From NCBI GenBank assembly GCA_029227815.1, contig CP118523.1, positions 806,001-870,000 of the forward strand: a DNA stretch of 64,000 bases, given 5' to 3'. This document shows, piece after piece, positions 52,546 to 60,684 of the stretch. The stretch's first letter is position 1. Every line of letters begins with the position of its first letter. Origin of the DNA: Clostridiaceae bacterium M8S5. GTDB lineage: Bacteria; Bacillota; Clostridia; Tissierellales; MCWD3. The notes below the pieces were generated by a model. That model searched no databases. It saw nothing but the letters and a program-made list of their open reading frames with translations, and was not told where the DNA came from. Both the position numbers and the translations under genes were made by a program.

Positions 52546-52731
52546 GTTATATATTTTTAGATTATCTATGTAAGGATTGTGGTTATACATAGTTTTATTG
52601 GTTAAGCTTTTTAATTGTTTTTAATAATCTCTCTAAAAAAGTTTTGAGCCATACTCAAATCATGACTCAATTTAACTATCATAGTTAAAATATTTGATTA
52701 ATCTATATACCTTTTAAGTATGCAACTATTG

Positions 52732-52959
52732 CTATGAATTATGCTTATTTTTATCAGTGTTAATGGCTATTTCATGCAAATATCCAATTTTTATTAAACC
52801 AATTCCAAGAATTAAAAAAAACGTAGCTAAAACAAATAACGCTATTGCATAATTCATATCGTGACCATTCATTTTACCGTAACCTTTAAATAGGAAAAAG
52901 ACAGAAATTAAAAACATAATAAAACTTGATACTTTAAATTTTGCATATACATCTTTCAT
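52732..52959 (-). CDS. Small two-helix membrane protein (paralogue of 53013 gene)
   Basis: 75 residues with two membrane helices. The C-terminal part ALFVLATFFLILGIGLIKIGYLHEIAI closely resembles that of the upstream gene (SFFVLATLFALLGVGIIIIG, ending GYLHRIAI), and FLFKGYGKM matches FLHKGHDKM. A duplicated pair. TGGGGT before the ATG at 52959 favours that start over 52983. Function unknown. Confidence 0.62.
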   Translation of the reverse strand: MKDVYAKFKVSSFIMFLISVFFLFKGYGKMNGHDMNYAIALFVLATFFLILGIGLIKIGYLHEIAINTDKNKHNS

Positions 52960-53012
52960 TTTAATACCCCATTTCATTCCCAAGTATTGTGTTAATTATT
53001 TTATATTTTTCG

Positions 53013-53375
53013 TTAATCATTATTTTTGATTGCTATTCTATGCAAATAACCTATTATAATTATGCCTACTCCAAGAAGTGCAAACAACGTAGCAAGAACG
53101 AAAAATGAAGTAGAATAATTGCTGTTTATAATATAGTTGTATGCATCTCCACCGACATATGCATTTTGTTTGAAATAGCCTGTGCTATAATTACACATTT
53201 TATCATGACCTTTGTGAAGAAAAACTGCAGAAACTATGAACATTACAAAGCCCATAATAACTGTAAAAACAAAAAATCCTGAAGGACTACTAGTATCTTC
53301 TATTTCCTCTGATTCAATGTCTTCTTCTGCATTATGCATATTCTCAGCATTTTCAATACCTTTCATATCTTCCAT
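53013..53375 (-). CDS. Small two-helix membrane protein with acidic N-terminus
   Basis: 120 residues: an acidic cytoplasmic N-terminus (about 1-32, rich in Glu/Asp), two membrane helices (about 36-55 and 92-113) and a loop with several Asn/Tyr between them. Paralogue of the 52732 gene 53 nt downstream; together they probably form one transcript. AAAGGGGG supports the ATG at 53375 instead of the frame's first start at 53441. Function unknown. Confidence 0.62.
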   Translation of the reverse strand: MEDMKGIENAENMHNAEEDIESEEIEDTSSPSGFFVFTVIMGFVMFIVSAVFLHKGHDKMCNYSTGYFKQNAYVGGDAYNYIINSNYSTSFFVLATLFALLGVGIIIIGYLHRIAIKNND

Positions 53376-53468
53376 ATAAAAACCCCCTTTGATAGTTTTA
53401 ACAATATATATATTAATATAAAAAAAAACCATTGTAAACAAATAAATGACAAAAACTGATAAAAAATA

Positions 53469-53477
53469 TGGTATAAT
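53469..53477 (+). promoter_or_regulatory. Extended -10 promoter, LRR gene 1
   Basis: TGGTATAAT. The same element occurs before LRR genes 2 and 3 within a longer conserved block (ATATGRTATAATAA). Confidence 0.58.
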
Positions 53478-53514
53478 AATCCTTGTATGCTATAGATAAT
53501 AGGGGGTTTCATTA

Positions 53515-55686
53515 ATGAAAAAGAGAATTATGTTTTTGTTGGTATTGTTTTTAATGGTTTTTTCAAGTACAAGTGTATTTGCACAAAGTGATTGGAAGAT
53601 TGTCAAAGATGGTAAGACTATAACTTTAAGTGAAAATGTAGTACATACTGAAGGGAGTTCTGTGTATTTATCCGTGAAAGATGTTGGTAAATTATTAGGA
53701 TTTGATATACAAATAGATAACCATGTGATAATCATGAAAAAAAATGGTGTTATAATGAAATTTGATTATTACGAGAATAGTCTACAAAATTGTAGAAATA
53801 AAACATATTGTTGTTATTTTATAAATGGAAATTATTATGCTAATGAGTTTTTTTTTCAAGACAATCTAATTAGTAATGTTATTTTTAGTGATGAAAAAAA
53901 AGAAATACTTATTGATACAAAGTATTCAAAGTTACTTAGTGGTTTTGCAAACTTAGTATATAATGATAACTTTATAGAGATAAAATCTAATGAAATTGTG
54001 GATACTTTTAACATAAATAAAGAACAACTTGTTTATATTGAAAAAAATTGTAAAACAAGTTGCGACATTAAGGGTTCAAACACAGGAATGTTTAAAATTA
54101 CTCAGGTTAAAGATATAAGCGGTGAATTAAAACTCACAGAGCAGGGGGAGACTCTTTGCAATGTAGATATAAAAGAGTTCAAACAAGGTATGTTAGGAGG
54201 ACTTAAATACACAAAGAATAAAAGAGAAAAGTTTTATTCGCCATTACATGATAAGAGTAATATAGATTCAGAGGGATATGTTGTAGAGTATAATAGGGGA
54301 TTTACAATAGATGAAATAGACAATTTTTATAATTATTTACTTGAATACGCTAGGCTTGGGTTAGTTGAAATAGGAAGTATAGATAGAGATAGTACGCTTA
54401 ATAAATACGATTATTATATAAGTATTAAAGATATGGAGATATACCATAAAATATTTAATAATAAAAATGTAAAACTAAGCGAATTGGATAAAGACGAAGA
54501 GCAAACTGCAATATTATTAGTTAGTATTGATGAAAAAAATAGAATAGACAATATGAGATTTTTTGGTCACTTTAATGAAAATAATCTAATTGATTTTATT
54601 CAAAATGAATATACATTTAAATATATAAAAAAACCAGATAACTTCAGTAAAGAAATATCTAATCTGAAAAGAGAAATTTACAAATCATATTATCCAAGCA
54701 TTAATATAGATAAAATAGTTAATTTTAAAGATAAAGAATTAGAAGAAACTATAAGAGAGAAAATAGATTTAAAATCTGGCACTATACATGTTTATGATTT
54801 ATTGAATGTAAATGTAATAACGTTATTAAACAGAGAAATTACATGTTTAGATGGTATAGAAAACATGTGTAATTTAGAATTCGTAGTTATTGATGGATGC
54901 AAATTAATGGACATATCAAAGCTTGCAAATTTAGATAAATTAGAATATTTATATATAACAAATGTTAGAGCAGCAGATTTCTCAACATTAAAAAATACTA
55001 AAAATATAAGGGAACTAATACTAAATAACTGTGATATTGTAGATATGTCATGGGTGTGTGATATGAAAATGTTAGAACTTTTGGATTTGACTAAGAATAA
55101 AATAAGGCACATACCAAATCTAAGTAAACAAACAAACCTAAAAAAGTTAATCTTAAATGAGAATCAAATTGTTGATCTAGAGCCTTTAAAATACATAACT
55201 AGCAATTTGGAAGAACTTGAACTAATAAAAAATAATATTGAAGATATAACTCCTGTGGACAATTTAGAATATTTGTCATATTTAAATCTATCAATGAATA
55301 AAATAAGTGACTTAAAGGTCTTTGAAAATATTGACTATGTAGAAAGTCTATATCTTAGTCACAATAATATAAGTGATGTAACACCACTAAACTATACTAA
55401 AATAAAAACATTATCATTAGATTATAACAATATTACTAGCATTGATAATTTATTGATTGGTGATATCGAGTTACTGAGTTTATCCAATAATCATATTAAA
55501 ACGATACATCCTAAGATTTTCAATAAATGTGATAAGCTATTTTATTTTGACTTAGCCAATAATCAAATAAATGATAATGGAATTGGTTTTTTGTATAAAT
55601 TAAAGGATTTAATGAAAATTAATATGAAAGGTAACTTGATAGAGGATGAAGTATTAAAACAATTTCATAATGTAGAATATAAATAA
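53515..55686 (+). CDS. Secreted leucine-rich-repeat protein 1
   Basis: 723 residues. Signal peptide (about 1-23, cut after VFA). Residues 25-135 form a copper-amine-oxidase-N-like domain (HTEGSSVYLSVKDVGKLLGF). The middle region (140-400) is not recognised. From about 403 comes an internalin-like cap (FKDKELEETIREKIDLKSG) and then a run of about eleven 21-23-residue leucine-rich repeats (pattern LxxLxLxxNxIxDIxPL), to the C-terminus. No LPXTG, SLH or membrane anchor at the end, so it is secreted or held by its N-terminal domains. First of four tandem paralogues; the most divergent with gene 4. AGGGGG ribosome site. Confidence 0.85.
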   Translation: MKKRIMFLLVLFLMVFSSTSVFAQSDWKIVKDGKTITLSENVVHTEGSSVYLSVKDVGKLLGFDIQIDNHVIIMKKNGVIMKFDYYENSLQNCRNKTYCCYFINGNYYANEFFFQDNLISNVIFSDEKKEILIDTKYSKLLSGFANLVYNDNFIEIKSNEIVDTFNINKEQLVYIEKNCKTSCDIKGSNTGMFKITQVKDISGELKLTEQGETLCNVDIKEFKQGMLGGLKYTKNKREKFYSPLHDKSNIDSEGYVVEYNRGFTIDEIDNFYNYLLEYARLGLVEIGSIDRDSTLNKYDYYISIKDMEIYHKIFNNKNVKLSELDKDEEQTAILLVSIDEKNRIDNMRFFGHFNENNLIDFIQNEYTFKYIKKPDNFSKEISNLKREIYKSYYPSINIDKIVNFKDKELEETIREKIDLKSGTIHVYDLLNVNVITLLNREITCLDGIENMCNLEFVVIDGCKLMDISKLANLDKLEYLYITNVRAADFSTLKNTKNIRELILNNCDIVDMSWVCDMKMLELLDLTKNKIRHIPNLSKQTNLKKLILNENQIVDLEPLKYITSNLEELELIKNNIEDITPVDNLEYLSYLNLSMNKISDLKVFENIDYVESLYLSHNNISDVTPLNYTKIKTLSLDYNNITSIDNLLIGDIELLSLSNNHIKTIHPKIFNKCDKLFYFDLANNQINDNGIGFLYKLKDLMKINMKGNLIEDEVLKQFHNVEYK

Positions 55687-55693
55687 CAATTTC

Positions 55694-55728
55694 TAAAGCA
55701 CTGAGTTATTTAAAGCTTAGTGCTTTTT
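55694..55728 (+). terminator. Terminator after LRR gene 1
   Basis: AAAGCACTGAG...CTTAGTGCTTTTT: stem with one mismatch, T run. Confidence 0.82.
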
Positions 55729-55777
55729 ACCTATGTTAACTTAAAAAAACATGCAAGACCATAATAAACAAGTAATA

Positions 55778-55786
55778 TGATATAAT
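55778..55786 (+). promoter_or_regulatory. Extended -10 promoter, LRR gene 2
   Basis: TGATATAAT followed by AACCATTAGATGG, nearly the same block as before LRR gene 3. Confidence 0.58.
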
Positions 55787-55825
55787 AACCATTAGATGGA
55801 AGAATAAAGTAAAAGGTGGGGTTTT

Positions 55826-58060
55826 GTGAAAAGAAAGTTAACATTATTTATAGTAGTAATCATGTTTATAATAGGAATAAAAACACAGGTAAACGCACAG
55901 CAAGTTACATGGACGATATATAAAGATGAAAAGATAGTAGAAATTAAGAATCAACCATTTAGCGAAGGAGATGAAATATTTTTTCCTCTAGAAGATATGA
56001 TAAAAATCAAGGGGTTTAAATCTGAGTTTGATAAATATAACAATCTGATTATTAAAAATGAAGATTTAACGGTGCTATATTGTTTTAAAAACGATGATTT
56101 ATTTGATATATTTGATATATATAAAATCAAATATAAAGATGGCATGTTGTATGTAGATAGTAATTTTATAAAAAACAACTTATTATCGCATGTAAAGATA
56201 AATAAAGATAAAAAAACAGTACATATTAATACAAGGTTGCCTGAGTTTTTGACATCACTTTACAAAATGAATAATTGTAGTGGAGAATATGAAATAACAA
56301 GAGATAGCTATGCAAGTTTAAAAAAAGAAGGAAAAACTATATACAAGAATAAGTATAAAGATAAAATCTTAATTAAATTAGCGCATGGATTCAGTGATGC
56401 AGTTGTCTTTAGTTCAGATATTGATTACTATACAGAAGAAGGAAAAAAGAAAGCAAAGGTAGAGTGCTTTTATAATAATATACTAGGTGCTATATTGACT
56501 GTAGATGGTAAAGAGAGTTATGGTAAGGATTTCTATGATTTTAAAAGAGAAGAATTAAAGATTGTTAATATTAGAAAAAGAGAGATATTAGATAATATAG
56601 ACATAGTGAAAAAAGCAAGATACGAAATAGGTGAGTTGTTAGATAATAATAAATTCAGTATAAAAGTAAGTAATATAGGTACTAAATGTAAAGTTATAAT
56701 AACTTCTATAGATAGTAATGAAATATTTAAGTTTTTGGAATTAACTAAAAAAACTGTACCTAGTACTACTAAATCTAAATTAGAACTAACATATGTATAC
56801 GATAAGGATTGTGATATTGTAGAAACCAAAGCCTACATATGTATATATAATGAAAAGCATAAAGTTGTAGAAAAAATAAATTCAAAATATAGTAAACTAA
56901 AAAATACAAAGACACTAGATAATTCGTTAATTAACCTTATTAAGAAAGTACATGGTGAAGAGTTTAAAAATACAAATGCATTTAATATAGTAAAATTTGA
57001 AGATAAAGCTTTTGAGGATATTATCAGGTTTAAAATAAACAAACTACAAGGGGACATATTTGGGTATCAGCTATATTCATTAAGAAATTTAGATACTACC
57101 GAATTTAAAAATCAAAATGGTAAAATAAAAAGTATAAAGGGTATAGAGAACATTATAAACTTAAAGACACTTAAGCTAGATGATAATTTGATTAAAGATA
57201 TATCTCCACTTAAAGCGTTAAATGAGATTGAAAAATTGTCTATTAAAAACAATCACATAGAAGATATATCATGTATAAATTCTATGATGGATTTACAAGA
57301 GATAGACTTTGAAGGCAACAAAATAAAGAAAGTACCATGTGTAGATAAGTTGTATAGATTATCCAAAGTAAATTTATCAAACAATCAGATAGACGATATT
57401 GGTAATATAAGAAGCATTAGAAATGTTAAAAAAATAGATTTAAGTAATAATAATATATCTAGCTTAAAACAGTTAGGAGATATTAATCAAGGCAATTGCC
57501 GTAAATTAGAAGAACTCAAACTTTCAAATAATAATATATCTAGTGCTAAATATTTGAACGTTTTGACTAATCTTAAGTTTCTTTATTTATCTAATAATAA
57601 AATTAGTGATTTGAGTGATTTTGATGGAATGAATTTATATGTATTAGATTTATCTAAAAACGGATTACAGGACATATCAAAGCTAAAGAAAATGAAGAAT
57701 TTAAAATTACTTAATTTAAGGAATAATAATATCAAAGATATAACACCACTAAAAGACATAACAGTTGTTTCACTAATGCTTGATTATAATCAGATAAAAA
57801 GGATAGATGAGCTTCCTATTAGCAAATTGGAGCTATTATCGATAAGCAATAATCAAATTGAATATATAAATGAAGATATATTTACTGGGAGTGGATTAAT
57901 AGGTATAAATATGAACAATAATAAAATAAAAAGTATCGATTTTATATCTAAGCTAATTCAATTAAGAGCAATATACGTTGATTCAAACCCAATAGAGCAA
58001 GAAGATTTGATTAAGTACAAGAAAAAATTAGACAAATCAAAAGAATATAATATGGATTAG
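55826..58060 (+). CDS. Secreted leucine-rich-repeat protein 2
   Basis: 744 residues, GTG start after AAAGGTGGGG. Signal peptide about 1-24 (VNAQQ). Copper-amine-oxidase-N-like domain (about 28-135; EIKNQPFSEGDEIFFPLEDM). Internalin-like cap FEDKAFEDIIRFKINKLQGD near 390 and about thirteen leucine-rich repeats to the end (for example LKTLKLDDNLIKDISPLKAL). Closest to LRR protein 3, with which it shares long identical stretches in the N-terminal domain, so the two are a recent duplication. No anchor motif. The repeat element copy 3 lies in its terminator. Confidence 0.86.
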   Translation: MKRKLTLFIVVIMFIIGIKTQVNAQQVTWTIYKDEKIVEIKNQPFSEGDEIFFPLEDMIKIKGFKSEFDKYNNLIIKNEDLTVLYCFKNDDLFDIFDIYKIKYKDGMLYVDSNFIKNNLLSHVKINKDKKTVHINTRLPEFLTSLYKMNNCSGEYEITRDSYASLKKEGKTIYKNKYKDKILIKLAHGFSDAVVFSSDIDYYTEEGKKKAKVECFYNNILGAILTVDGKESYGKDFYDFKREELKIVNIRKREILDNIDIVKKARYEIGELLDNNKFSIKVSNIGTKCKVIITSIDSNEIFKFLELTKKTVPSTTKSKLELTYVYDKDCDIVETKAYICIYNEKHKVVEKINSKYSKLKNTKTLDNSLINLIKKVHGEEFKNTNAFNIVKFEDKAFEDIIRFKINKLQGDIFGYQLYSLRNLDTTEFKNQNGKIKSIKGIENIINLKTLKLDDNLIKDISPLKALNEIEKLSIKNNHIEDISCINSMMDLQEIDFEGNKIKKVPCVDKLYRLSKVNLSNNQIDDIGNIRSIRNVKKIDLSNNNISSLKQLGDINQGNCRKLEELKLSNNNISSAKYLNVLTNLKFLYLSNNKISDLSDFDGMNLYVLDLSKNGLQDISKLKKMKNLKLLNLRNNNIKDITPLKDITVVSLMLDYNQIKRIDELPISKLELLSISNNQIEYINEDIFTGSGLIGINMNNNKIKSIDFISKLIQLRAIYVDSNPIEQEDLIKYKKKLDKSKEYNMD

Positions 58061-58102
58061 AAGCAAATTGTTTATAGACACTTTGTAAGCTATAGTAAAA
58101 AT

Positions 58103-58127
58103 ATAGGTACTGTATACCAGTACCTAT
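58103..58127 (+). terminator. Left copy of duplicated terminator hairpin (LRR gene 2)
   Basis: ATAGGTACTG-TATAC-CAGTACCTAT: perfect 10-bp stem. It is followed at once by repeat copy 3, not by T residues. 24 of 25 bases are the same as 58279-58303. Confidence 0.85.
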
Positions 58128-58278
58128 CAGGCTGTAGACAAAAGTCCAATTTCTGCGTTGTTGTTAAAATTTCCGTTGCTCACTTACCTCTAAGTAAGCT
58201 CCACTACTCAATTTTAACACGCCTTGAACTTGAACTCTTACTACAGCCTGTTATTTTGATGACTTTGTCATCAATCTA
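58128..58278 (+). repeat. Foldback repeat, copy 3 (151 bp)
   Basis: Complete copy, same length and orientation as copy 2. Outer arms CAGGCTGTAG/CTACAGCCTG are perfectly paired. Inner GTTAAAATT/AATTTTAAC, central CTTAC/GTAAG and the right-end GATGAC/GTCATC hairpin are kept. It is bounded by two near-identical 25-nt terminator hairpins. No ORF. Confidence 0.93.
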
Positions 58279-58310
58279 ATAGGTGCTGTATACCAGTACC
58301 TATATTTTGT
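58279..58310 (+). terminator. Right copy of duplicated terminator hairpin (LRR gene 2)
   Basis: ATAGGTGCTG-TATAC-CAGTACCTAT followed by ATTTTGTTGTTT. One base differs from the left copy (a wobble pair remains). It holds the T-rich tail. Confidence 0.82.
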
Positions 58311-58410
58311 TGTTTAATAGGTATAGACATAGTAGTTAATTCTATTTAGTAGTTCTTTTTATCTATATTGACTTTATAAAAACATCTATGACAATAATAG
58401 ATAAATTATA

Positions 58411-58419
58411 TGGTATAAT
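58411..58419 (+). promoter_or_regulatory. Extended -10 promoter, LRR gene 3
   Basis: TGGTATAAT followed by AACCATTGGATGG; the homologue of the promoter of LRR gene 2. Confidence 0.58.
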
Positions 58420-58461
58420 AACCATTGGATGGTATATTTTGAAGTTTAAAAGGAGGAGTTT

Positions 58462-60654
58462 ATGAAGAAAAAAGTGATGATATGTTTAATAGCATGCATG
58501 TTTATAATAGGATTAAAAACACAGGCAAATGCGCAGCAAGATACATGGAAGATATATAAGGATGAAAAGTTGGTAGAGATTAAGAATCAACCATTTAGCG
58601 AAGGAGATGAAATATTTTTTCCTTTAGTTGATATGTTTGGAATAATAGGCTTTGATATTGAAATTGATAAATACGGTAAGATAATTGTCAAAGATGAAGA
58701 TTCAAAGATAGGTTATTATATGATATATGAAAGTGTTGTGTATGATGCAATGACTAAACATAAAACTACAACTAAAGACAATACATTGTATGTGGATAGT
58801 AGTTTTATCGAAAATAATATGTTTGCAAATATAAAAATATCTAAGAATGACAAAAAACTATATATCGATACAAAATACACAAAGTTCATAGCATCACTCC
58901 ATAAGATGAGTTACAATAGTGGAAGATATGAAATAGTAGTAGATGAGTACTGTAGACATAAGGATGATATGAATAGAAATGTTTATGAAGAAAGACTCAC
59001 AGGCAAAACTTTGTGTTTATTTGATAGAGGTCAACCTATAAAAAGCGTTTTTAAAGCATCTAGTATGCATTTAGTAGACGGAAAGAAAACGAATGCAAAA
59101 CTAGATTATTTTTATTGTGGAGATATAAAAGGTTTTATAGTAACGATAGATGGTATGAAGAAATATGGTAAAGACTTCAATGAATCACATACTTTTTATA
59201 ATGGAGCTATAAGAACTATTAAAGAATGTAGATGGTCAATTAATAGCTTAATAAGTAATGACAAAGTTAAGATACAATTAAGTAATATTGGGAGTAAAAA
59301 CAGAGTTAAAATTATAACTACTGATAACCAAGCAATAGCTTGTTTGCTAAACATTCCTACAGGCTTCATGCCTAATACTAAATCTAAACTAGAATTTATA
59401 TTTGGTTATGACAAAAACTATAATATTAATGAATTTGAGTATTACATATCTATAGACGAAGGGAATAAAACAAGTATCAAACAAAAAGTAAATCTTAGAT
59501 TTAGCATGCTTAAAAATATTAATGAATTAGATACTTCACTAGTAAGCCTTGTGAAAGAATTATATAAAGAAGAGTTTGATAGTAAAAATGCATATGAAGT
59601 TATAAAATTTAATGATAAAGCTTTTGAAAATATAGTTAGAGATTTGTTGAACAAACCCAAAAGTGATATATATGGATATGAACTATATTCATTGAAAAGT
59701 ATAGACATTGATAAGTACAAAGATCAAAAAATAAAAAGTATAAAAGATATAGAGAACATGCCAAACTTAGAACTTGTAAGATTAGACGACAATCTAATAA
59801 AAGACATAACTCCACTTAAAAAATTAAAAAAAATAAAAAAGCTATCTATTAAAAACAATTTAGTAGAAGATATATCCTGCATCAATTATTTAACTGACCT
59901 GCAGGAAATAGATTTTGAAGGTAACAAAATAAGTGAAATTCCAAGAGTAGATAAATTAACTGATTTGGTTATGGTAAATTTATCAAATAATAAAATAAGT
60001 GATATTAGTAACATTCAAAGTATGAAGCATGTAAAGAAACTAAATCTATCTACAAACAACATATCTAGTTTAAAAGCTTTGGAGAAAATAAGTCAAGGAG
60101 AATTTAACAATCTAGAGAACCTGAATCTTGAAAATAACAATATATCTAACGCTAAGTATTTAAGTGTTTTTACTAATCTTAAGTCACTCAATCTTGAGAA
60201 TAACAAGGTTACTGATTTGAGTAATTTTGATGATATGAATTTAGAGTATCTAAACTTATCAGTAAATGGTGTGCAAGATTTATCTAAATTAAAGAAAACG
60301 GATACTTTAAAAGCAATTAAATTATCATTTAATAAAATAAAAGATATAACACCTTTAAAGAACTTAGAAGTAGCTTATTTATATCTTGACTATAACGAGA
60401 TAAAAAGAGTAGATACTTTACCTATGAAGAATTTGAAATGTTTAGCTATAAACAATAATCAAATTGAATATATTAATGAGGAATTATTTAAAGATAAAGA
60501 AATGGGGCTTATAAATATTAGTTATAATAAAATAAAAAATATAGATTTCATATCTAAGCTAAAATACATACAATTAATATACGTAGAACATAATCAAATA
60601 AAAAAAGAAGATATTGAAAAATATAAAGATATATTATCTAGAAATAAAGATTAA
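58462..60654 (+). CDS. Secreted leucine-rich-repeat protein 3
   Basis: 730 residues with an AGGAGGAG ribosome site. Signal peptide about 1-24 (ANAQQ). Same layout as protein 2: copper-amine-oxidase-N-like domain (EIKNQPFSEGDEIFFPLVDM), unrecognised middle, cap FNDKAFENIVRDLLNKPKSD near 385, about thirteen leucine-rich repeats (LELVRLDDNLIKDITPLKKL and similar). No C-terminal anchor. The next paralogue begins 30 nt after its stop with no promoter between, so the two are co-transcribed. Confidence 0.86.
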   Translation: MKKKVMICLIACMFIIGLKTQANAQQDTWKIYKDEKLVEIKNQPFSEGDEIFFPLVDMFGIIGFDIEIDKYGKIIVKDEDSKIGYYMIYESVVYDAMTKHKTTTKDNTLYVDSSFIENNMFANIKISKNDKKLYIDTKYTKFIASLHKMSYNSGRYEIVVDEYCRHKDDMNRNVYEERLTGKTLCLFDRGQPIKSVFKASSMHLVDGKKTNAKLDYFYCGDIKGFIVTIDGMKKYGKDFNESHTFYNGAIRTIKECRWSINSLISNDKVKIQLSNIGSKNRVKIITTDNQAIACLLNIPTGFMPNTKSKLEFIFGYDKNYNINEFEYYISIDEGNKTSIKQKVNLRFSMLKNINELDTSLVSLVKELYKEEFDSKNAYEVIKFNDKAFENIVRDLLNKPKSDIYGYELYSLKSIDIDKYKDQKIKSIKDIENMPNLELVRLDDNLIKDITPLKKLKKIKKLSIKNNLVEDISCINYLTDLQEIDFEGNKISEIPRVDKLTDLVMVNLSNNKISDISNIQSMKHVKKLNLSTNNISSLKALEKISQGEFNNLENLNLENNNISNAKYLSVFTNLKSLNLENNKVTDLSNFDDMNLEYLNLSVNGVQDLSKLKKTDTLKAIKLSFNKIKDITPLKNLEVAYLYLDYNEIKRVDTLPMKNLKCLAINNNQIEYINEELFKDKEMGLINISYNKIKNIDFISKLKYIQLIYVEHNQIKKEDIEKYKDILSRNKD

Positions 60655-60684
60655 GGTTTAGAACTACTTATAGGGGGTTAACAA

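Noticed and set aside
58061..58461. Hidden gene in the 400-bp gap between LRR genes 2 and 3
   Set aside because: The gap is fully explained by two terminator copies, the 151-bp repeat and the promoter of LRR gene 3.
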